The notes under the pieces were generated by a model. It saw only the letters and a list, made by a program, of their open reading frames with translations. It ran no database searches and was not told where the DNA came from. From the NCBI RefSeq assembly GCF_900176035.1, contig NZ_FWWT01000022.1, positions 186,001 through 250,000 of the forward strand: 64,000 nucleotides of DNA, read 5' to 3'. The stretch comes from Desulfonispora thiosulfatigenes DSM 11270. Lineage in GTDB: Bacteria > Bacillota > Peptococcia > Peptococcales > Desulfonisporaceae. Position numbers and translations under genes: made by a program. Of the stretch, positions 42,964-51,351 are shown one piece after another (position 1 is the stretch's first letter; each line of letters opens with the position of its first letter).

Positions 42964-44580
42964 GTGACTAACATAAACATTGATGGTTGTATCCTCGGTA
43001 CTATGATAATTACTGGTGCCAAGAAATTAGAAAAAGAAAAATCAAATATCGATGATTTAAATGTATTTCCAGTACCAGATGGTGATACGGGAACGAATAT
43101 GTCTTTAACCCTATTATCTGCTGCTAAAGCCGTTAAAAAACTCCCGAGTGATGCTAAATTAGATGAAGTGGCAGAAGCAGTTGCATATGGAGCTTTAATG
43201 GGTGCTAGAGGCAATTCAGGAGTTATTTTATCACAGCTTTTAAGTGGTTTTGCAAAAGCTTTAAAAGGTCAGTCCCTGATGAATGCACAAATCTTAGCTG
43301 AAGCATTTTCTACAGGTGTAAAAGATGCCTATAAGGCTGTAGTAAAACCTATTGAAGGGACTATTTTAACTGTAGCAAGAGAAGCAAGTAATATGCTTAG
43401 TACTATAGTTAATGAAAACTTAACAATAGAGGAAGCCCTAAATGTATTTTTAAAAGCAGGGTATAATACTTTAGCGAAAACACCTGATATGTTACCAGTA
43501 CTAAAACAAGCTGGAGTTGTTGATGCTGGGGGACAAGGACTATTAACTGCAATTGAAGGAATGCTATTTGGTTTAAGGGGAGAAGAAATAGATACAAAAG
43601 ATACTATAAAAGGTTTTTTAACAGAAGATAATAATTATTCTGAAACTATAAATCACAAAGAAAATTTAGAATTTCCATATTGTACTGAATTTATTATTAA
43701 GGAAATTAAAACTGATTTTAATTATAATGAAACCAAAGAATTTCTTGTAAGCGTAGGGGATAGTGTAGTTTTAGTGGAGCAAGGAAACTTAATCAAGATA
43801 CATGTGCACACTAACAATCCAGGTAAAGTTTTAGATTATGCTTTAGGCTTAGGAGCTCTTACTAATATAAAAATTGATAATATGAGTGAACAGGCCGAAC
43901 ATAAAAAGGTTGATATTCCACTACTGAAAATTGGGATTATAACTGTAAGTGTAGGCGAAGGAATAGATAATATTTTTAAAAGTCTAGGGGTAAATTATAT
44001 TATTACTGGTGGGCAAACGATGAATCCTAGTACAGAAGACATTTTAGATGCTATTAATCAGGTAAATGCAGAGGAAATAATAATTTTACCTAATAATAAA
44101 AATATTGTTTTAGCTGCTGAACAAGCTGTAAAATTAAGCAAAAAACCTTCAAAAGTAGTATCCACAAAAAGCATACCCCAAGGTATAGCAGCTTTAATGG
44201 CATTTAATGGTGAGACTGATTTTGCTGAAAATATCAAAAAAATGCATGAAGCAATTTGTTATATTAAAACTGGTGAAGTCACTTATGCAATTAGGGATGC
44301 TATACAAGGAGATTTGCAAATTAAAAAAGACCAGATCATGGGTATTAAAGAAGGTAAAATTACGTATTTAAGTGAAAACCTCGATGATGTAGTAGAAAAT
44401 ATCATTAATCAATTAATTGAAGATGAAGAAGAATTAATAACTATCTATTACGGGGAAGAAGTATCTAAAGAACAGGCAGAAAAATTATTAGGCTATCTTT
44501 CAGTTAAATATGATCATATTGATTTTGAACTGCATTTTGGAGGTCAGCCACTTTATTATTATTTAATATCGGCAGAATAA
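42964..44580 (+). CDS. DAK2 domain fatty acid kinase, FakA/YloV family
   Basis: FakA phosphorylates fatty acids bound to a FakB (DegV) protein. The N-terminal DAK2 ATP-binding domain (1 to about 205) has NVFPVPDGDTGTNMSLTL, with metal-binding aspartates, and MGARGNSGVILSQLLSGFAK; then VDAGGQGLLTAIEG. The middle and C-terminal domains (about 330-538) have the DegV-like IIVQGGQTMNPST-type text (IITGGQTMNPSTEDILDAI). 538 residues fits. The neighbouring asp23 gene usually found upstream is missing. GTG start after GGAGG. Confidence 0.9.
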   Translation: MTNINIDGCILGTMIITGAKKLEKEKSNIDDLNVFPVPDGDTGTNMSLTLLSAAKAVKKLPSDAKLDEVAEAVAYGALMGARGNSGVILSQLLSGFAKALKGQSLMNAQILAEAFSTGVKDAYKAVVKPIEGTILTVAREASNMLSTIVNENLTIEEALNVFLKAGYNTLAKTPDMLPVLKQAGVVDAGGQGLLTAIEGMLFGLRGEEIDTKDTIKGFLTEDNNYSETINHKENLEFPYCTEFIIKEIKTDFNYNETKEFLVSVGDSVVLVEQGNLIKIHVHTNNPGKVLDYALGLGALTNIKIDNMSEQAEHKKVDIPLLKIGIITVSVGEGIDNIFKSLGVNYIITGGQTMNPSTEDILDAINQVNAEEIIILPNNKNIVLAAEQAVKLSKKPSKVVSTKSIPQGIAALMAFNGETDFAENIKKMHEAICYIKTGEVTYAIRDAIQGDLQIKKDQIMGIKEGKITYLSENLDDVVENIINQLIEDEEELITIYYGEEVSKEQAEKLLGYLSVKYDHIDFELHFGGQPLYYYLISAE

Positions 44581-44614
44581 AATCTTGAAAAAGCTTATTA
44601 AGGAGAGAACTAGT

Positions 44615-45076
44615 TTGTTTAATATTGTTTTAGTTGAACCCGAAATACCTTCAAACACAGGAAATATTGCTAGAACATGTGCTGTTACTGGATGCAATTT
44701 GCATTTAATCAAACCTTTGGGTTTTTTTATCGATGATAAATCACTAAAAAGAGCAGGCCTTGATTACTGGGATATGCTAAACGTAAAGGTATATGAAAAT
44801 CTAGATCATTTTTTCAAGGAAAATGAGAATGGAAACTTTTATTTAGCTACGACAAAAGGAAGTAAAAACTATACTACTAAAAATTATAATAAAAATGATT
44901 ATTTTATTTTTGGTAAAGAAACTAAAGGTTTGCCGGTGGATGTTTTAAAGAGATACCCAAATAATTGTATAAAGATACCTATGCTTGAAAATGAAAAGGC
45001 AAGGTCGTTAAATTTAGCAAATTCAGTAGCAGTCATTATTTATGAAGCTTTAAGACAAATCAATTTCGACATATAA
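44615..45076 (+). CDS. trmL: tRNA (cytidine/uridine-34 2'-O)-methyltransferase
   Basis: A SPOUT methyltransferase modifying the wobble base of leucine tRNAs. FNIVLVEPEIPSNTGNIART opens the protein; FGKETKGLP and IPMLENEKARSLNLANSVA form the AdoMet-binding knot at the C-terminus. With the TTG start at 44615 (AAGGAGAG eight bases upstream) it is 153 residues, the usual size. The frame also opens at TTG 44585, which lacks a site. Confidence 0.94.
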   Translation: MFNIVLVEPEIPSNTGNIARTCAVTGCNLHLIKPLGFFIDDKSLKRAGLDYWDMLNVKVYENLDHFFKENENGNFYLATTKGSKNYTTKNYNKNDYFIFGKETKGLPVDVLKRYPNNCIKIPMLENEKARSLNLANSVAVIIYEALRQINFDI

Positions 45077-45101
45077 AAAACTCCACTTTAAAAGTGGAGT
45101 T
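45075..45101. terminator. Bidirectional terminator between trmL and tRNA-Arg
   Basis: ACTCCACTTT/AAAGTGGAGT. On the minus strand it is followed by T6 and lies right after the tRNA, so it mainly terminates tRNA-Arg. Confidence 0.8.
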
Positions 45102-45109
45102 GTATTGTG

Positions 45110-45184
45110 TGGTACGCCCGATAGGAATCGAACCTACGCTTTTGGCTCCGGAGGCCAACGCTCTATCCACTGAGCTACGGGCGC
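45110..45184 (-). tRNA. tRNA-Arg (anticodon CCG)
   Basis: The reverse complement folds as a full tRNA of 75 bases with CCA encoded. Acceptor GCGCCCG pairs with CGGGCGT, leaving a G1-U72 wobble. D-stem GCTC/GAGC, anticodon stem TTGGC/GCCAA around CTCCGGA (anticodon CCG, reads CGG), and T-arm GTAGG-TTCGATT-CCTAT are all standard. It is the only tRNA in the window. Confidence 0.96.
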
Positions 45185-45199
45185 CTAATTTCTTATATT

Positions 45200-45228
45200 A
45201 GTATACATTTACAATTTAATAATGTCAA
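45200..45228 (-). promoter_or_regulatory. Sigma-A promoter of tRNA-Arg
   Basis: On the minus strand: TTGACA (45228-45223), 17 bases, TATACT (45205-45200). A near-consensus promoter whose start point lies a few bases before the tRNA 5' end. Confidence 0.88.
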
Positions 45229-45334
45229 AATTAATATTTTAGTTTAAAGAAATATAAACTGTGTTTTTAGGATAACAAAAAAATATTATTTGTTTTATAA
45301 TATAATTTAAATACTAATTTCTTGGAGGTACCTA

Positions 45335-46580
45335 ATGAAGAGTAAAATTAAAGATATTAATTTAGCGCCAAGTGGTCATAAAAAAATAAATTGGGTTAAA
45401 AGTCATATGCCAGTATTAAATTTAATTGAGAAACAATTTGAAAAAGACAAACCATTTCAAGGTAAAAAAGTAGTAATCTGCCTTCATTTAGAAGCAAAAA
45501 CAGCTTATTTAGCAAAAGTAGTACAAGCAGGAGGAGCAGAGGTTACTGTAACTGCTAGTAATCCTTTATCAACGCAAGATGATGTTGTAGCTGCATTAGT
45601 TGATAGTGGAATAACTGCTTATGCGTGGCATGGTGCTACTGATGAAGAGTACTTTGCTCATATTGATTTAGCAGTAAATTCAAAACCTAATTTAATAATA
45701 GATGATGGAGGGGATATGGTAGCCTTATTTCATAAAAAATATCCCGAGTATCTAGAAAATATTATTGGTGGGTGTGAAGAAACTACTACTGGTATTGTAA
45801 GACTTAGATCTTTAGAAAAAGAAGGAGTACTTAAAGTTCCGATGATTGCTGTTAACGATGCTATGAGTAAATATTTATTTGATAATCGTTATGGAACCGG
45901 ACAATCTGTATGGGATGGCATTATGAGAACTACAAATTTAGTTGTAGCAGGGAAATCCGTAGTAGTTATTGGTTATGGATGGTGTGGAAAAGGTGTAGCT
46001 ATGAGAGCAAAAGGATTAGGGGCAAATGTTACAGTTTGTGAAATTGACCCAATTAAAGCTACTGAAGCAATCATGGATGGGTTTAGAGTAATGCCAGTAG
46101 AGCAGGCTTCAGAGATAGGAGACTTTTTCATAACAGTAACAGGAAATAAGAATGTGTTACGTGCAGAGCATTTTAGCAGCATGAAAGACAAAGCAATTTT
46201 AGCTAATGCAGGTCACTTTGATATTGAAATTTCTAAGCCTGATTTATGTGAGTTAGCAGAAAGAACAAATAATGCTAAACCTAATATAGAAGAATATATT
46301 CTAAAAGATAGGAAAAAGAATTTATTTATTAGCCGAAGGACGATTAGTTAATTTAGCTGCTGGTGATGGACATCCTGCTGAAATAATGGATATGACCTTT
46401 GCACTACAAGCACTATCTTTAGAATATATGTTAAATGATACTACGCTTACAGGCAAAGTATATAATGTTCCTGAAATAATTGATAAAAAGGTGGCAACTA
46501 TTAAATTAAACTCATTAGGTGTAGAAATAGATGAATTAACAGAAGAACAGAATGTATATTTAAATAGTTGGCAGATTTAA
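45335..46580 (+). pseudogene. ahcY: Adenosylhomocysteinase, interrupted by a frameshift
   Basis: AhcY splits S-adenosylhomocysteine into adenosine and homocysteine. The first frame carries the catalytic and NAD-binding parts: [60 protein letters not shown] and [20 protein letters not shown]. After KDRKKN (about 46310) it leaves frame and stops at 46351. One base fewer near 46309-46310 gives the normal continuation [20 protein letters not shown] and a full C-terminus to 46580, for about 415 residues. The lesion is not in a long homopolymer, unlike the others here. GGAGG precedes ATG 45335. Confidence 0.88.
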
Positions 46581-46615
46581 TCCTATTTAAGGATTAAGTT
46601 TGAGGTGGTGAAATT

Positions 46616-49357
46616 TTGAAAAACTTTTCTTTTGTAGCTTTAGATTTAGAAACTACGGGTTTAGATGAATCAGCAGAAATCATAGAAATTGGCTTAGTTA
46701 AGTTTATAGATGGGGAAATTACTGATAAATATCAAACACTTTTAAAACCATCTAAACCTATTTCTAAAGAGATAGAAGAACTTACAGGTATAACTAATGA
46801 GATGCTTAAAGACAAACCAAAGTGGGCCATGATTGAACACGATGTCCTTGATTTTATAGGTCAAGATTTTTTAGTAGCCCATAATGCATCTTTTGATTCT
46901 GGATTTATTAGTAGAGTAACCGATAAGTTAATTGAAAAAATATGGGTAGATACTTACCAGTTAGCTAAAATAGCTTTACCAACTATACCTAATTATAAAT
47001 TAGCTGATATTGCTCAGTTCTTTAACTTAAAAATAGAAAAATATCATAGAGCTGCTAATGATGCTGAAATGGCAGGAAAGATATTACTGAATTTAGCTAA
47101 AACATTGTTTAAGTATTCGCCGTTTTTGATCCAGGAGAATATTGAATTATTGCAAAATACAAATGATGGTTTAACATATATTTTAAAAAATGTACAAACA
47201 AAAATTATTTCTAAATTTAGTTATGATGAAAATATACACCAGGGACAAGAACAAAACTATTCAAATACTGCCTTAAATATTAAAGAAGGATCTGAAACTT
47301 TAAAACCTGGTGGTATAATAAGTTCATGTTATAATAATTATGAATATAGAGTAGAACAAGTTAATATGTTAAAAGTAGTAGATAAAGCTTTTTTAGAGAA
47401 TAAACATGCTATAATAGAAGCTGGTACAGGAATAGGTAAATCAATGGCCTATTTAATCCCTGCCCTTATTTGGGCACAAAAAAAAGAAAAAAAGGTTATA
47501 ATAGCAACTCATACAATTGCTTTACAAGAGCAATTATTTAAAAAGGAAGTTCCCTTTTTAGAAAAGTGCTTTGAGGTAAAGTTACCAGTAGCGATTATAA
47601 AAGGAAGAAATAACTATATATGCAAAAGAAGATTTGAAAAAATAAAAGTTCTTAAAAAAACCGAAAGTAAAGAAAATATTTTTTTGATTCAAATTAATAA
47701 TTGGCTTAGTGAAACAAAATACGGAGATAAAGAAGAACTTAATTTAAAAAAATATGAAAATGAGTATTGGCATCAAATATCTTCGCAAAGTGAAACGTGT
47801 TTAGCTAGAAAATGCCCTTTTTTTTACAAAGAATGCTTGTATATGAAAAATAAACGACATTCAGAAAAGAGCAATATAATTATAACCAATCATGCTTTAT
47901 TACTACAAGATGCCAAGATTAATAATAAATTATTACCTGAATATGATTATGCAATTATAGATGAAGCACATAATCTTGAAGAAGAAGCAACCGAACAGTT
48001 TGCAACAAAAGTAGACCTTTTAAAGGTTATTAAATTATGTAATCAGCTATGTAAAGGAAAAAACATAGGCATTATAGATCGCATAAACTTCCAAATAACA
48101 AGTAGTGATAATTTAGGGAATTTTGATTTAGTCAAAGAAAATATTCAAATAATTAAAGACGAAACACAAATACTAAAGTCCAAAGTTTTAGAGATTAAAG
48201 AATTATTTTTTAATAGTAGAATAAGTAATTTCGATGAAACAAGAATTACCCAAAAAGAAAGAATGTCTCCGGAATGGATTTGCTTTTTAGAACAGTTAGA
48301 TGAGTTAAAAAACTTTATAACTTCATTAAAAGTAAAATTAGTGAAAGTAATTTCTTATCTTGATAGTATCGAAAAACTTGAAGATTATAATAAGGAAATG
48401 GATTTTATAGTTAAGATTATTTCTGAAAATATCGAAACATTAAACATATTTTTAGAAGGTAAAAATCCAAACTATGTATATTGGATTGCAAGCAATAAAG
48501 GTAATAATTTTCAAAATCTCATTATATTCACAGCACCAATAGAAATAGGAAGTATCTTGAGTAAAAATTTATTTAATGATAAAAAATCTATAGTTTTAAC
48601 TTCTGCAACATTAAGCGTAGCAGGAAGTTTTGACTATACTATTAAATCTTTAGGTTTAAAAGGTTATGATATTTTACAATTTACGGCTAATTCCCCTTTT
48701 AACTACAAAAATAAATCTCTTATATGTATACCCTCAGACATTCCAGATCCTACTTTAACATCTGAGGATAATTATACAAAAGAAATTATAAATAATATAA
48801 AGACAATTTTAAAAGTAGCTAAAGGTGGAGTATTAATTTTATTAACTTCTAATAAAATGTTAAATAAAATATATTATGCCTTAAAAAAGGATAGTAATTT
48901 AAAGGATAAAAATATTTTAACCCCGGGAATAGATGGAAGTAGGACTACTGTAATAAAACAACTAAAGGATAATATAAGTACAGTAGTATTAGGTGTTAAT
49001 AGTTTTTGGGAAGGTATAGATGTAAAAGGGGATGCTTTAACAACAGTTATAATAGTAAAATTACCATTTGTACCACCTACAAGACCTGTTGTTGCTGCAA
49101 GATTAGATAAACTTAAAGAAAATGGGGAAATGGGTTTCTTTGTTTATAGCTTACCTAAGGCAATATTAAAATTTAGACAAGGATATGGGAGATTAATTAG
49201 AGATAAAAATGATTGGGGAGCATTAATTATTTTAGATCAAAGAATAATTTCCAAGAATTATGGAAAACAGTTTTTATCATCTTTACCCTCACAAAGGATA
49301 ATCCAAGATACAAGTAAAAAGGTTTATAATAGTTTGGAAAAATGGGTTAATAATTAA
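46616..49357 (+). CDS. dinG: DinG-type helicase with N-terminal DEDD exonuclease domain
   Basis: A 913-residue fusion like the Firmicute DinG. Residues 1 to about 165 are a DnaQ-like 3'-5' exonuclease (FVALDLETTGLD, HNASFDSGFI, YHRAANDAEMAG). The rest is an XPD/DinG superfamily 2 helicase with Walker A EAGTGIGKSMAYLIP (about 263-277), four clustered cysteines for an Fe-S cluster (NYICKRR, then SETCLARKCPFFYKECLYM), the DEAH box IIDEAHNLEEEA (about 447), and the C-terminal motif FRQGYGRLIRDKNDWG. Start TTG 46616 after GGTGG. Acts in DNA repair. In staphylococcal DinG the helicase activity is lost, so the nuclease may be the main function. Confidence 0.92.
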   Translation: MKNFSFVALDLETTGLDESAEIIEIGLVKFIDGEITDKYQTLLKPSKPISKEIEELTGITNEMLKDKPKWAMIEHDVLDFIGQDFLVAHNASFDSGFISRVTDKLIEKIWVDTYQLAKIALPTIPNYKLADIAQFFNLKIEKYHRAANDAEMAGKILLNLAKTLFKYSPFLIQENIELLQNTNDGLTYILKNVQTKIISKFSYDENIHQGQEQNYSNTALNIKEGSETLKPGGIISSCYNNYEYRVEQVNMLKVVDKAFLENKHAIIEAGTGIGKSMAYLIPALIWAQKKEKKVIIATHTIALQEQLFKKEVPFLEKCFEVKLPVAIIKGRNNYICKRRFEKIKVLKKTESKENIFLIQINNWLSETKYGDKEELNLKKYENEYWHQISSQSETCLARKCPFFYKECLYMKNKRHSEKSNIIITNHALLLQDAKINNKLLPEYDYAIIDEAHNLEEEATEQFATKVDLLKVIKLCNQLCKGKNIGIIDRINFQITSSDNLGNFDLVKENIQIIKDETQILKSKVLEIKELFFNSRISNFDETRITQKERMSPEWICFLEQLDELKNFITSLKVKLVKVISYLDSIEKLEDYNKEMDFIVKIISENIETLNIFLEGKNPNYVYWIASNKGNNFQNLIIFTAPIEIGSILSKNLFNDKKSIVLTSATLSVAGSFDYTIKSLGLKGYDILQFTANSPFNYKNKSLICIPSDIPDPTLTSEDNYTKEIINNIKTILKVAKGGVLILLTSNKMLNKIYYALKKDSNLKDKNILTPGIDGSRTTVIKQLKDNISTVVLGVNSFWEGIDVKGDALTTVIIVKLPFVPPTRPVVAARLDKLKENGEMGFFVYSLPKAILKFRQGYGRLIRDKNDWGALIILDQRIISKNYGKQFLSSLPSQRIIQDTSKKVYNSLEKWVNN

Positions 49358-49458
49358 AAGGGGGCAGATAGATAAATTATTTAATATTTAATATTAAATA
49401 GCACAATATAATATAAACGTAGAAAATTTTATATTTCAATTTAAGGGGGAGATTAGTA

Positions 49459-49971
49459 ATGGGTACTAAAATTATCATCCCTAATATGGTTACTCTATCT
49501 AATTTATTATTAGGAATTATTTCTTTGAATTATACGATGAATGAACAATATACAGTTGCAGCTATTTCAATATTATTAGCTATGATGATGGATGGTATGG
49601 ATGGTAAAATTGCGAGGAAACTAGATGTAGCTTCTAATTTTGGGAAGCAATTAGATTCTTTATGTGATTTAGTTTCATTTGGTGTGGCACCAGCGCTTTT
49701 AGTTTATGGTAGCTCTTTACAAGCTATAGGACCAAGTGGTCTCATTATTGCATTAATATTTGCTCTCTGTGGTGCAATACGCTTAGCTAGATTTAATGTT
49801 TTAGACATTAATGATCATTTTATTGGAGTTCCAATTACCTTTGCTGGATCTTTATTAGCTTTAGCTGTTTTAATAGCTAGCAGACTTCCGTTATCTGTTT
49901 TGTTTTTTTCCGTATTTACATTACTTCTAGCTTACCTAATGGTAAGTAATTTAAAAGTACCAAAATATTAA
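49459..49971 (+). CDS. pssA: CDP-diacylglycerol-serine O-phosphatidyltransferase
   Basis: A CDP-alcohol phosphatidyltransferase of 170 residues. The signature D-G-x2-D-G-x2-A-R-x8-G-x3-D-x3-D is present in MDGMDGKIARKLDVASNFGK and QLDSLCDLVSFGVAPA (about residues 44-78). N- and C-terminal helices complete a six-helix membrane enzyme. PssA (serine) is the best fit by length and the VSFGVAPA text, making phosphatidylserine for phosphatidylethanolamine. No psd gene is adjacent. GGGGGAG precedes the start. Confidence 0.9.
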   Translation: MGTKIIIPNMVTLSNLLLGIISLNYTMNEQYTVAAISILLAMMMDGMDGKIARKLDVASNFGKQLDSLCDLVSFGVAPALLVYGSSLQAIGPSGLIIALIFALCGAIRLARFNVLDINDHFIGVPITFAGSLLALAVLIASRLPLSVLFFSVFTLLLAYLMVSNLKVPKY

Positions 49972-49994
49972 AGTGGCTGATAGCCACTTTTTTT
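49969..49994 (+). terminator. Rho-independent terminator after pssA
   Basis: AAAGTGGCT/AGCCACTTT with a three-base loop and seven T. Confidence 0.9.
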
Positions 49995-50058
49995 GTTCTA
50001 AATTTAAATTATATGCATAATATACTTGTAGAATAAGGACAAGCATAGGAGAGATAAA

Positions 50059-50628
50059 ATGGTATATTATCTATGGGTATTTTTATTTAGTTTTTTCTTA
50101 AATGATGCTAGAATTCTTTACAATATATTAGGTGAATTTTTAAGCCATATTAAATATAAAATAGTTTTCCAAGAATTAGGAATATTATTTTTATTGGTTT
50201 GCATTACTCTAAACTTTTGCAAAGGATTTTTTATTATATTTAATGCAGATAGTTCAGATAAATTTATTTTAGCGTTGCTTTTATTACTAGGAAATTTCTT
50301 AGGAGCAAGACCTGGAATCACGGGGGGGAGTGAATTTATCTTGCTATGGGGAATTTGGTTTGGTTATGATATAGTACTCGTAAAAATACCCCTAGCCATA
50401 TTTTTAGGAATATTTATTATATTTAAAAACATTAAATTATCTTTATTTTCGAGTTATATAACTATGTGCTTAATTTTATTATTTAATAATTGTTACTCAA
50501 TATTTTTTCTTTCGTTTTTAACTTTATTCACTACAAATGGAATAAATAAAGAACTTTTTATTATCAACTTTAATAAACTAAAAGAGAAAAAGTTTTTTAT
50601 TAACCAAAGAGAGGTGAATGATTTATGA
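50059..50628 (+). CDS. Multi-pass membrane protein, possibly a degenerate PlsY relative
   Basis: A 189-residue, strongly hydrophobic protein with about five helices. I do not recognise it with certainty. The segment LLLLLGNFLGARPGITGGSEFILLWGIWFG (split here: LGNFLGARPGITGGSEF) echoes the third motif of PlsY, in which GH-F-x-x-x-x-F-x-GGKG follows a helix, but the key lysine and first motif are missing. Its TGA overlaps the ATG of spoVM (ATGA), so the two are translationally coupled. A CATAATATA sequence at 50016-50024 resembles a mother-cell -10 box. A sporulation role is therefore likely, by inference. Confidence 0.6.
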   Translation: MVYYLWVFLFSFFLNDARILYNILGEFLSHIKYKIVFQELGILFLLVCITLNFCKGFFIIFNADSSDKFILALLLLLGNFLGARPGITGGSEFILLWGIWFGYDIVLVKIPLAIFLGIFIIFKNIKLSLFSSYITMCLILLFNNCYSIFFLSFLTLFTTNGINKELFIINFNKLKEKKFFINQREVNDL

Positions 50629-50690
50629 AGATTTATTATATTCCTTTACCAGAATTTTTAAGAGGTGTTTTAAGAAAAATTGTAAATTAA
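50625..50690 (+). CDS. spoVM: Stage V sporulation protein M (21 residues)
   Basis: The 21-residue peptide MKIYYIPLPEFLRGVLRKIV-N aligns with Bacillus SpoVM (26 residues) at Met1, Lys2, Tyr4, Ile6, Leu8, Pro9, Phe11, Leu12, Gly14 and Arg17. Pro9 and the amphipathic helix are the features used to sense forespore membrane curvature. SpoVM anchors SpoIVA, encoded at 23565. The start overlaps the stop of the membrane-protein gene, with AGAGGTG eight bases upstream. It is too short for ordinary gene finders. The C-terminal tail is five residues shorter than in Bacillus. Confidence 0.88.
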   Translation: MKIYYIPLPEFLRGVLRKIVN

Positions 50691-50715
50691 AAGAGGAGCT
50701 AAATGCTCCTCTTGA
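50688..50715. terminator. Bidirectional terminator between spoVM and the TIGR04086 gene
   Basis: AAGAGGAGC/GCTCCTCTT, 9 bp with a TAAAT loop. T-rich tail on the minus strand side; serves both convergent genes. Confidence 0.75.
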
Positions 50716-50719
50716 AAAA

Positions 50720-51106
50720 TTAATTACCTGCTAATCCTACACCGATAACTCCACCTAAACCACTACCTAATACAGCATAAAGAATTTTCTTAGCCAATAA
50801 GCCTCCTGAAAAAGTATCTCCAGCTATAAAAGAGCCTATAATTAATGCAAATGCAAGATAAGTAAGACCTACCCCCAGTCCATGCAACAATCCTTTAGAA
50901 CCTGCTATTTTAGATGATATTGTACTACCTAAAAGAATACTTACAAAAAAGATTAAACTAGCCAAAGCAGGTATATAGCTTTCTGATAATGATGAAAAGT
51001 GCAAGGTTAGTGTAATAATTAATGTTAAAACAAATGAGATAATTATAGCACCTAATGCCCCTTTTAAAATAGCGCGTCCCTTGATTCCTTCAATAGCTCT
51101 AGTCAT
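50720..51106 (-). CDS. TIGR04086 family membrane protein
   Basis: A 128-residue four-helix membrane protein with alanine/glycine-rich helices (LKGALGAIIISFVLTLIITL, LASLIFFVSILLGSTISSKIAGSKGLLHGLGVGLTYL split over two helices) ending in LGSGLGGVIGVGLAGN. This pattern and length match the TIGR04086 family of spore-forming Firmicutes, whose function is unknown. A GGAGG site precedes its ATG on the minus strand. It converges on spoVM and shares a terminator with it. Confidence 0.8.
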   Translation of the reverse strand: MTRAIEGIKGRAILKGALGAIIISFVLTLIITLTLHFSSLSESYIPALASLIFFVSILLGSTISSKIAGSKGLLHGLGVGLTYLAFALIIGSFIAGDTFSGGLLAKKILYAVLGSGLGGVIGVGLAGN

Positions 51107-51351
51107 GATCCTAGCCTCCTTTTATTCTTGTAATCTAAATTTATGTTTGAAAATTAATAATATGTGTTACAACTTTGTAAAATTATTAATTTGTAATTAT
51201 TTTGTATTTTTGATTAAATGCGAAAATAGTCAGAAAAAACAAGAAATTAACTGGAATAAAAGGAAGGAATTGTAATAATCAATCCAGAAATAAAGAAAGT
51301 ACCAACCCAAAATAATGTCAGACAAATGAAAGAGAAGAAAGAGGGGTAGAC

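Noticed and set aside
45229-45334. SAM or SAH riboswitch before ahcY
   Set aside because: No conserved core of either class; the interval is AT-rich without a stable fold.
51259-51349. Open frame ending VPTQNNVRQMKEKKEG just before the TPR gene
   Set aside because: It has no ATG, GTG or TTG start except a Met eight codons from the end. ATT or ATA starts are too rare to accept without conservation data.
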